A DNA stretch of 64,000 nt, taken from NCBI GenBank assembly GCA_949128115.1, contig OX421964.1, positions 52,802,601 to 52,866,600 on the forward strand, in the 5' to 3' direction. This document shows, in pieces, positions 54,476 to 64,000 of the stretch (its first letter is position 1; every line of letters starts with the position of its first letter). The translations under genes and the position numbers were made by a program. This DNA comes from Anaspis maculata (taxonomy: Eukaryota > Arthropoda > Insecta > Coleoptera > Scraptiidae). The notes under the pieces were generated by a model. The model made no database searches. It was given only the letters and a program-made list of their open reading frames with translations, and had not been told where the DNA came from.

Positions 54476-55381
54476 TACAGGGTTATTCAAAAGTCCGGAA
54501 TAAAATTCATAATTTTTTTACATATTTATTGCGGAAAAAACGCTCGAACAGGTCAATTTCTAAAAACGGTAAGTCGTTTTTTCATGACACGTGTCATGTT
54601 CTACCGTCAACCCCCTAACCCCAAGCCACCCTTAGTATTTTTTTTCAAATAGCACCCTATGGCTTGTGGGGGCTCGTTGGAAAGCTTGTCAAAAACTCTA
54701 TTCAGATCTACCATTGAAAATCGGATCGGACGCTTCACCATGAAGTTTTGAAGAACCCCAGTTTTACTTAACAGTCCGGAATAAAATTCATAATTTTTTT
54801 CCATATTCATTTCGGAAAAAACGCTCAAACAGGTCGATTTCTAAAAACGGTAAGCCATTTTTTCATGACACGTGTCATGTTCTACCGTCAACCCCCTAAC
54901 CCCAAGCCACCCTTAGTATTTTTCTTCAAATGGCACCCGGCAAATGAGTGGCTTGGGGTTAGAGGGTTACCGGTAGAACATGGCACGTGTCATGAGAAAA
55001 CGGCTTACCGTTTTTAGAAATCGACCTGTTCGAGCGTTTTTCCCGAAATAAATATGGAAAAAAATTATAAATTTTATTCCGGACTCTTAAGTAAAACTGG
55101 GGTTCCTCAAAACTTCATGGTGAAGCGTCCGATCTAATTTTCAATGGTAGATCTGAATAGAGTTTTTGACAAGCTTTCCAACGAGCCCCCACAAGCCATA
55201 GGATGCTATTTGAAAAAAATACTAAGGGTGGCTTGGGGTTAGGGGGTTGACGGTAGATCATGACACGTGTCATGAAAAAACGGCTTACCGTTTTTAGAAA
55301 TCGACCTGTTCGAGCGTTTTTTCCGAAATAAATATGGAAAAAAATTATGAATTTTATTCCGGACTTTTGAATAGCCCTGTA
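54476..55381. repeat. Compound foldback with TACAGGG ends
   Basis: The ends TACAGGGTTATTCAAAAGTC and GACTTTTGAATAGCCCTGTA are near-perfect inverses. Inside, the block beginning AGTCCGGAATAAAATTCATA occurs twice in direct orientation (about 54494 and 54774) and twice inverted (about 55070 and 55350), each with the GACACGTGTCATG segment. The element has apparently duplicated an arm. Confidence 0.85.
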
Positions 55382-56440
55382 TGTATAATAGTCAAAACCC
55401 TAGGCGCTAGGCGACTCGCTACTGTGGAAATAGTTCAAATATTCATATTTGTAGAACAGGTACCTCTTTGAAGATTAGGTCCTCATTCTGCCCCGATGTT
55501 TCCCTATGTACCGCCTAGAGCGGTCCTTTCAAAATAGTTTTCTGAAATTTCTGTGAACATTTCGAGTTTGGTCATTCTTACTGTCTTACTTTCTAATGTG
55601 TTTTTCAACAAAGACATCCATGTAAAAAAAAGTGAAGATGATTATTTTAGTTCAGGTAAAAATATCAATGACTCAAATTAAAACAATAACAACAAAGTTC
55701 CTAATCAGTAAAAGTACTTTTTGTTCCAATCGATGTCAAGCAGATAGTTATTATCATCGAGTGCGTCACTTCCTTGGCAATGATCTTTGTAGCGAATCAC
55801 CACCTTAAGGGAATTTGATGTTTTAATAAAAATTACTGGGCATGCATTGTTATTAATACTTAGTAATAAATAATCAATGAGATGAGATTTTCAAGTTGCT
55901 TGCACACGACTGCATGGATCTTCTCTAGATTTATCGAGACACCGATTATTCATCATGATCTTCAAAAGAAAAAATTGTCAACAGTCCAACATTAATTGAT
56001 AAAAATCAAAACTTCTAAAGGACCGCCAATTCTTGTAAAATGTATTTGTTATTAACGCGCCAAGGTAGGTGTTTGAGTGCTTTTGGGCGCTCCACTATCA
56101 CTTTTCAATATCATTCTCTAGCTGATTTACACTGTATTGTGTAATTGAGAAAAATATATACCTACCCGAAACAGAATGTTTTGCGCTCGGCTTTATGAAG
56201 GATGCCTTTTATTTTCCCAGGCTTTTCACAATCAACTCTTCCTTTTCAAATTCAAATCAGCGATAGCCTTTTTATCATGCCGTCAATGCAAGGTAAAAAT
56301 TAGATAAAAACAAAAAAAAAATCGAAGCTGCCACTCTATCAGATCCATAGATAAGATAGAAAATGGGCTCTTCATTTTGGATTTTAGTCCGGTGCTGTTT
56401 CTAGAATCGTTGAGATGTGCGTTCGAAACTTTTTGTCAAA
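55382..56440. other. Region upstream of the cadherin-like gene
   Basis: No coding exon is recognised. The last few hundred bases should contain the promoter and 5' untranslated region. AT-rich sequence with several TATATA runs near 56155 gives no unique TATA box. Confidence 0.35.
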
Positions 56441-59400
56441 ATGAATCGACACAGATCTATTCTATTTCTAGTGTTTGTAGTGAATATTTCAATTTCAACG
56501 GCCGGCAATGGTAATGTTTTCTTGGTTTTCGAGCTTTTTTTATACTTTTCAGACTCTCGTATTATTTTATGCTTGGATAAGATAGCAACATATAGTGGAA
56601 CATTAATAACCGAGTTTTTCCACTGTGATTAATTTATTGATTATTCACCTAAATGCGTAATAATATGTTTTCCTTAAATTCCTCTTGTCGCTTTGTGACA
56701 ATCGTCAGGTTCATGGTTCATGCAACGTGAGCGCTCGGAGCGATTACACAGGAATAACCTTGGAATAACCAATTCAAATCGACAAAGGACTCCGCACATT
56801 CCTTATGGGTTTTGGTTCCTCCGGGGATTTGGTTCAAATTTCAATATGTTGTAGGCCTTCTTGAAGTGATCAAACTTTATCATTGCGCAAATCCTCTAAA
56901 CCCTCCTATTCACCCTCTAGGGGGATTGGAATGACGGTGGTCGCAGAACTCATTTACTGCAGTTACTGGCTTGAATGAGCAGAAGGTGGAGCTATTTTGA
57001 CGCCATGAGGTGCTTCTGAGGTTATACTTGCCATAACTTCGAGCTGGTCAAAAATATCTCATAGACCCCCCTACTTTCAGAACCAACCCTTCGAAAAATT
57101 ACTGAAAAATTCCCCGTTTATTTTGATCGTTATTCGACTTAATTTTCAGTAATTTTTCAAAATGCTAGGTGGTTCTAAAAATAGGGGTCTATGAGACTGA
57201 GATAATTTTGACCAGCTCGAAGTAATGTCAAGTATAACCTCGGAAGCACCTCATGCCGTCGAAACAGATCCACCTTCTGCTCATTCAAGCCAGTAGGTAA
57301 CTGCAAGAAATGAGTTCTGCGACCACCGGTATTCCAATCCCCCTGGAGGGTGAACCATTGGGTTTAGAGGATTTGCGCGATGATAAAGTTTGATCACCTC
57401 AAGAAGGCCTACAACATATTGAAATTTGAGCCAAATTCCCCGAGGAGCCAAATCCCATAAGGAATGTGCGGGGTCCTTTATACAGTATGTTCATTAAAAA
57501 ATTCAATAATGGGAGGCCGTGGACGGATGACAACCTGGCCGTTTTCGGATCGAATGGCCTGCGTCACAGCCTCCCTTTATTGAAGTTTTTAATGAACATA
57601 CGGTATTTGAACCAACTGCGTGATTGCGATCACAAATTTCGTGATACGTAATCAATAACTTAGCATGGACCGCAGGACAAATATTCGAAGTGATCAAGAT
57701 GTTTTTTTTTTCTAGATGGAGATTGTCATATTGACGGCATTGCGAGCAGTGATTGGGACAATAATTTATATAAAAATGAAATAGTCGACGATACCAAGCT
57801 GGAAAAGACGTTCACGTATACGGGGACTCTAGGTATATTATATTTGAATAGAGCAGAAGTGCGAGGTTCCGAAAGCTTAATGAAACTAATTTGGTTGTGC
57901 AGATATAGCAGCTGCCGTTAGTGATTATATCGACGTAGTAGCTGAAAATGGCGTTCTTACATTCAAGGGAAACGATAATTTTGCAAATATCGATAGCAGA
58001 ACAGACAAGCAAGTGTCCGACTTGATTTCAACTCAAGCAGACGTTACGTTCACATGCGAGAAAGGCAATTCCAGACTGGTAAATTTTCTCCAGCTCGCAA
58101 CATGGACTTGTTCCAGTTCATATTGTAATTTTAGATTTTCGCCCAACAAATAAGAGATACCAACAATCACGACCCGAAGTTCGTAGAAACTGATTATGCA
58201 TTGAAAGTGCCAATGCCCATATTGCCCCGAATCGATATATCCACGTTGGGAGATGGAGACATTATCGCTGGAGATTTGGACTTTTCTAACCAAGCTATGA
58301 CGTTTAGTATTGAACCCAGTGGTGATTTTGAAATGAAATCTATACCAATAGAAAAGACAAAAAATTACCGAACAACTTTAATCGCCACAAAAATACTAAG
58401 ACTGAGCGAAGACACGAAGTACACCATCACGGCAACGGTAAGACACACTTTACTTTTCCTAATAGCCCAGTCGTTATAGGCTTAGAGGTGGCAAAAAATC
58501 TGAAGTAGAATTTTATGGCCGTTTTCGACTCAGAATTTAACCCTCTACAACATCCTGAAAGTTCTGAGAAATCCCTGCCGAGGTTTTCTTTCTGCGTGAC
58601 GTCAAAAATCGACGAGGTCATTGTGATTTTCATAATGAAAAATTATGGCTTTTTCAAAAAAAATAAATCGATCTGGATTCTTTGAAGGTCTAGTAACCTG
58701 ATACAGTAGGTTTCAATTACGTCCAATACTTCAGTGGCGTAGCGAACGGCTGCGAAGAACAGAGACAGCATTCAAGTCCGGTTTTTCCATAGATTTTTGG
58801 TTAATACGACTGGGCTATAAGGTCTATATCATATTTTAAAGTTCCTGTTTCTTTCTGTAGGACAGCGGAAAACCCGACACCAGAAGTGGAACAGCGCATC
58901 TTACTATTTCAGTTGATACAGACAACAGCATTCCCGAAGTACCTTCGTTTGCCAAACCTTTGTTCAACTTTGACTACAGTGAATCTGGCGGAGAGCCAGT
59001 GCTGGCAGCCAAAGACGGCCCAATTGTGATAACCACCGATTCACCAGACGATATCGTGGCGACTTTGGAAGGTACTGATGCATCTAATCATGGAAATGGA
59101 AACAATTATTATTTATTGTTAAAGTGAAACCTCTTTAGTCATGCCTGAACGAGAGCAAATGATAAATTCCAGGAAAATATGAAGCGCGTATCCGGTCTTT
59201 AGCCGCATTTCCTCTTCGCGTATGTCCGTTGCTGTTGAAGTACAGCTCGCTTGCACGTCTTTTTCAGCCTCACCAGCACCACACGGAATAGCCGGCGAGG
59301 CTATTTTCTGGCCGTCTTTATTTTTGGTGATTTTAATCGTAACTCGGTAGCTAGAGCTCGTTTTGTCACTAGTCGAGTTTCATCTATTTCGGTTCGATAC

Positions 59401-62400
59401 CTGGTAGGTACATTTGAGGACCATCGGTCAACTATAAATAATGTTTATAACAACAAATGTGTACATCTCCAAGCTTCGTTTAGTTTTGAGTCCAGACAGC
59501 TTCGCTTATGAATCCGACAATATGGCATCTAATCTCGAGTCGGAGTCCACTCTCGATCGGAAGGGAAATATATGTAATGTATCCTCGAATGTAGCCAAAA
59601 CAGCTGAAAGTATTGCTCCATCTGTCATTTGTCAAAAATTAAAAAATGACAAAGTTTAAAACCAATGATGGATTTAGACAAAATTCAGTAGGAAGCATCA
59701 TCATGAAAGAATCAATGAGGCCTGCAGTTGGAGTTTTCTACCATCTCTCATTCGGGCGCTATGAATTTTTGAATATTTTCCTGGTCGATACCATTTGGGA
59801 CGGATGTTCGGCGGGTTTTGGGCGGGAATTTAGGCGTTCGCGTTCTGTGCCGGACTTATCTCGGGCGACATTTCCTGCTGGTGAATTGACTCTTTTAGAA
59901 ATTTTCAAATTTAAATTTGAAAATTTTTATTTTCAAATGCGACACCGGTTTTGGTTTACGTCAAGGAGTTTCACTTTCGCGTGATTCATGCGTGATTGAG
60001 GCAAACCCACTGATGTTTTTTGTTTCAATTTCAGATAATGAGTACATTGATGCAGAATTCGATAAGGCTTCCAAAGAAGTTACAATAAAAGGGAAGAAAA
60101 TCATTGATGATGATACTTTGCATGTGATTCATCTGGAGCTGAGTGCCAAGTTGAAAGGTGCGGCGGAGGGTGCGACAACTGTTCTGTTGATCAATATTCC
60201 AGTGAAAGATTCTAGTATTCCGCAGTTCGGTGAACCGTACTACACCGCTACGTATTCTACGGATACCAATCCCCACTCCATCACAATGGACAAACCGATC
60301 ACCGTCACGAAAAATCCAGACCAGGTGACCGTTGGACTATCTGGAGGTTAGTGATATACGATTAGCAAAGTTAGAAGGTGAAAGCTTGCCTTGTCCATTT
60401 AGCCAAAATCTTTCGCCTTCTAATCTCTAAAGAGCACAATAAAAAATGAGTGTCCCGTGCCAAAATATTCTTAGATTTTAAAACGCGATAAATTTGAATT
60501 TTCACCTACGATTTCAAAGCTAACGAGCTCTGAAAACAGAATGTGGCTGGGTGACACTTGTTACATTCAGCACTTTATACATCTTCCTAGCTTTGGAATA
60601 GCATTTACCTAAAGCCTTTCATTCAACTATTTCTACTACATTGCACCTCGACGATTATGCAGATAACAGTGAGCACTTCAAACTAACAAAAACTGCCGAT
60701 GCGAAATGGGATTTGTCGTTGGTTGACAATTTACCTAGCGAAGTACTGGGAAAAGGGAAGCAACTTTTCTTGGTACTCGAAGTCACAGGGGAGAACTCTG
60801 CGAAAGGATTCGGTTCTTTGATTATCACTTTGCCGGAAGTTGTAGAAATTCCAAGGTTTTCCAAAGCTCAATACACCGCAACGTACAGCATCGATGGCGA
60901 TACAGCTACTGTAACATTGGATAATGGACCAATAGAAATTGTTAGTAATACTGATGCTTCATTGGCGGTAACTTTAACAGGTGGTGAGTTGAGGATGAAA
61001 TATAAACATCACAGATGAACACACACACTAGATACCTACATAAACCACAATACAACACGCACGTCCAAACCACAATAATCACAAGTAGAACACTGCACAA
61101 AACAATTAAACACACCTCTAATAGCGCAATTTGTAGATTATGTCGACAACTTCCAAATTGATTACGCCAGTACAAACCAGCAAATATATGTCAAACAACT
61201 TCTAAGCAGTGATGTTCTGAATAGTGAACAAGAAATCACTTTGGTGCTCCAAGCAAATTTGGATGGAGCTCCTGATATTGGTTCCAGTACAATATCTGTT
61301 AAATTACCAGCGATTGAGGTACCCAAGTTCAAACAGTCTTCGTACGCAGCGAAATACTTGAAGTCTAGCGAAGGACTAGATTCTGTCGAGCTTGACGAAG
61401 CTATAACTTTTGAAAGTTCAGGGAATCCCACCATAACCATAACAGGAAGTAAGATTCCCGACTTTAATGAAGCACAACGTAAATAATGCATTTTTCAGCT
61501 TCATCAGACTCTTTCCAAGTAATATTTGATAACAATAACTATCAAATACAAGTTGTAAAAAATTTAGGTGATGATATCCTGAAGAACATAAATATCATAT
61601 TGACTCTAGAGGCCAGTTTAGAACCGGCCGAAGCAAAAGGAATAGCCACACTTGTGGTGACTTTACCACCCAAAAATCCAATTCAGTTTGCGAAACCTTA
61701 TTTTTCGGCCAAATATGTGATTGGTGATCCAGGCACCGATGATTCAGTTGAAATTACTGATAATCCAATAAGCTTGGCTAGTGATAACATTGATTCAACT
61801 AGTGTCCAAGTTACTGGGCGTAAGTTATAGATGCAGCAATCAAACACATTCTGAAGGAATTTTGCAGAATACGCGGACTATTTTAGCATTCAACGAGATG
61901 TTGGGGCTACCACATACACGTTGAAACTGACCAAAAATTTTGAATCCGATGTCCTAGAAGAAAACCATCAGGTTACGATAACACTAGAAGCAAAACTTTC
62001 CGATGCCGTTGATAATGCTGCTGTGATTATTGCTATCCCAGACCAAGACGCAGTGGCTACACCCAAGTTTTCAAACGTTTTGTACACGGCGCAATACAAA
62101 ATTACTGACGGAACTCATTCTATAGTTTTGGATCCAGAGGATCAAGAAATCACCGTGAAAACTGATGATCCTGCAAAAACCACTGTTATTTTGACTGGAA
62201 GTCTGTATTCTTATAATGCTGCAAGATCTTTTGAAAACTATTGAAATTATAGAGTATAGCGAAAACTTCGAGGTAACCCTCCTGGATGATCACTACACAA
62301 TTTCAATCAAGAACAACCTAGATGATTCAGTCTTGAACAGTCAGAGTCATATCATTTTGAGCTTGGATGCTAGCACTGATGGAACACAAGAGCATGGACT

Positions 62401-64000
62401 GGCTAGCTTAGATATTAATCTACCACAAGCCACTACAGATATTATACCGACTTTTTCAAGTTCTTACTACACAGCTTCATATTCAGTCGTTGACGATAAG
62501 CAAGATTCTGTGGCAATAACTGGTGATCCGATAACTATATCCAGTGACATGGCCGATCAAACTGTAGTAAAAGTAATTGGAAGTAAGTGTTTCAATTTGA
62601 TCATGGTCCCAATTTTGATACAATATTGATATTGTAGCATACTCCATAAATTTCGAAGCCCAGAAACAGGAGAACGATTGGCAATTGATTGTCATTCAAG
62701 ATGTTGATGACTCGACTCTGAAGGAGCAACAGATCTTTATTACTCTAGAAGCAACTCTTGATGGAGCATCTTCTAAAGGAAACTCAGCTGTTGTTATCAA
62801 ATTACCAAATAGTTTAAGTCCAATTCCGAAATTTTCACAAATTTTCTACACAGCTACTTATTCAGTAAATTCCGATGGAACAGATGAAATAACCACTGAT
62901 CCGATAAGCGTCAGTGATAATCCGGAAACAGTTCAAATTACGGGGAGTAAGTCTGTTTGCAGGAAGTTTATCAGTTAATCAACTGAACTCTTCTAACCTT
63001 TTGTGCTCTTCTGAATATTTTATTTGTTTATTTTTTCTGCTGTCAGCCTACTTTTCTAAAGAAATTCAAAATTTACAGCCTATGGCGAATACTTTGATAT
63101 CAGCTGCAGTGCTGGAAACTGCCTAGTAACTGTGAAAGGCAACCTTCCAGACGACATCCTCAAGAGCCAGTATGAAATTCTCATATCCTTGGAAGCGAAA
63201 AAAAACAGCGTTTCAGAAATAGGCACAGCAACAGTATTGATAAATTTACCATTGAAAGACACGCTAGATGTGCCTCAATTCGAGGAATCCTTTTACACAG
63301 CAACATACACTCAACATGAGGGAAGCGACAGCGTTGATGTCGATAACGGCCCGATAAAACTCAAAGGAATTGACGACGCAACCAAAGTTACCGTAACGCT
63401 AAGTGGAGGTAATATCGTGGATGTGTACTGAACTATGTTCAATTCTAGTGTGATTCGAGCTGGCTGGGAGTTTCGCCACGCGACTAACACCCTTGAAAAA
63501 AAGAAATTCGCAAAATCAAAACTCACTCGAATCACACTAGGGTTGAACGTACTGTATTACAAACAGCTACATCAGGGATCTTCTTTCGTTTCAGAAAATG
63601 AAGATAATTTCAAAATTGAGCCGTTAGGTGACCACTGGGTTTTTTCCTGGGTGAGCGACTTACCCGCAGATGTACTCGATAGTAAAAGTTCATTGGTACT
63701 TCAACTGCAAGCCCAACAAGGAGATAATCCGAACCAAGGTTTAGGTGTGTTAGTTGTTAAGTTGCCGAAAACTGTTGTATCGAGTGCAATAAGTTTTTCA
63801 CAAGACGTCTATTATGCTGATTATAAAACAGCGAATGACGATGGAAAGGACTCCATATCAGCTACGGACATACTTGTAGCCGGAGAGAATTTAGACCAAG
63901 TCAAAATCACCAAAGAAGGAGGTGCGTTTTTTCACCTTGTTTCAGTTCTTAAATTTTCTACACATAGAATTTTTGCGTTCTAGAAAATGCAGATAACTTT
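56441..64000 (+). CDS. Secreted cadherin-like repeat protein (partial, 5' end)
   Basis: The ATG at 56441 opens a signal peptide (MNRHRSILFLVFVVNISIST, then AGNG). Exons: 56441-56510, 57716-57832, 57903-58078, 58135-58437, 58861-59071, 60035-60346, 60663-60983, 61137-61448, 61499-61819, 61868-62200, 62253-62582, 62638-62946, 63079-63408, 63595-63921, and 63984 into the right edge; all join in frame. The first domain is cadherin-like: QQIRDTNNHDPKFVETDYAL resembles the DxNDNxPxF linker and ATDSGKPDTRSGTAHLTISV resembles the last strands of an EC repeat. From exon 6 each exon carries one repeat of 103-111 residues: DNF.I, a D-L motif, LTLEA.L, G.A.LVI.LP, P.FS...YTATYS, then V.VTGG. Calcium-ligand motifs are mostly lost in these repeats. 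The 3' end, and any membrane segment, lie outside the window. Confidence 0.85.
56784..57479. repeat. 700-bp foldback in intron 1 of the cadherin-like gene
   Basis: AAAGGACTCCGCACATTCCT at the left is mirrored by GGAATGTGCGGGGTCCTTT at the right. Arms of about 340 bp pair along their length, including CTGCTCATTCAAGCCAG / CTGGCTTGAATGAGCAG and AGGTGCTTCTGAGGTTATAC. Confidence 0.87.
57481..57605. repeat. Foldback MITE abutting the previous one
   Basis: TACAGTATGTTCATTAAAAA pairs with TTTTTAATGAACATACGGTA, and AATGGGAGGC pairs with GCCTCCCTTT. It starts one base after the 700-bp foldback. Confidence 0.87.
63433..63553. repeat. MITE, ACTATGTTCAA family copy 2
   Basis: ACTATGTTCAATTCTAGTGT at the left and AATCACACTAGGGTTGAACG at the right match the copy at 37071-37181. 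It lies in the intron between two cadherin-like repeat exons (63409-63594). Confidence 0.82.

Noticed and set aside
1..64000. CRISPR arrays, operons, ribosome binding sites, rRNA genes, or bacterial contamination
   Set aside because: No regularly spaced direct repeats with unique spacers, no polycistronic gene order and no rRNA sequence were seen. All genes have spliceosomal introns.

Overview
This is a window of an insect nuclear genome. It is AT-rich and intron-containing, with canonical GT-AG splice sites, many introns of about 50-60 bp, and very dense transposon debris. The insect assignment rests on an R1-clade LINE, CsRn1-type Ty3/gypsy remnants, and host genes resembling insect orthologues. 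I cannot fix the order from sequence alone; a holometabolous insect such as a beetle is plausible.

Six host genes can be assembled exon by exon. From the left they are: the 3' end of a TTLL3-type tubulin glycylase (+, 889-1699); ARGLU1, complete in four coding exons (-, 1923-8792), tail to tail with TTLL3; a UPF0598/C8orf82-type protein (+, 29577-36396, two exons split by a 6.2 kb intron); crossbronx/AKTIP, complete in six exons (-, 36605-38781), tail to tail with UPF0598; an unidentified all-helical protein of about 770 residues (-, 44980-51796, seven exons); and the 5' part of a secreted cadherin-like repeat gene (+, 56441 to the right edge, at least 15 exons). The genes are unrelated housekeeping, cytoskeletal and adhesion genes and do not form a pathway.

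The rest is mobile DNA. Foldback (inverted-repeat) elements fill introns and intergenic space, with at least 25 here from about ten families. Dated insertions include two short hAT elements with perfect 8-bp target duplications, a PIF/Harbinger-like MITE family with TWA duplications, and a 5.6 kb apparently intact R1-clade LINE (22767-28408) with a 14-bp target duplication and a 31-nt poly(A) tail. That LINE lies inside an older LINE relic, itself inside an inverted-repeat element. A 4.4 kb foldback with arms of about 1.5 kb (14324-18678) occupies the gene-free middle-left.

The most unusual system is at 49594-50846, inside the large first intron group of the helical-protein gene. It is a miniature LTR retrotransposon array (LTR-internal-LTR-internal-LTR) with 144-bp LTRs that each carry a near-complete tRNA-like cloverleaf (A box, B box, GGC anticodon position). 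A tRNA-Trp-type primer-binding site and a polypurine tract are visible, and an inverted copy is joined to a fragment of Ty3/gypsy reverse transcriptase. This fits the tRNA-bearing TRIM type I recall under the name Helenus, and it suggests a possible autonomous partner. The second notable system is the exon array at 60035-64000: nine complete consecutive exons, all phase 1 on both sides, each carrying one unit of a diverged cadherin-like repeat.
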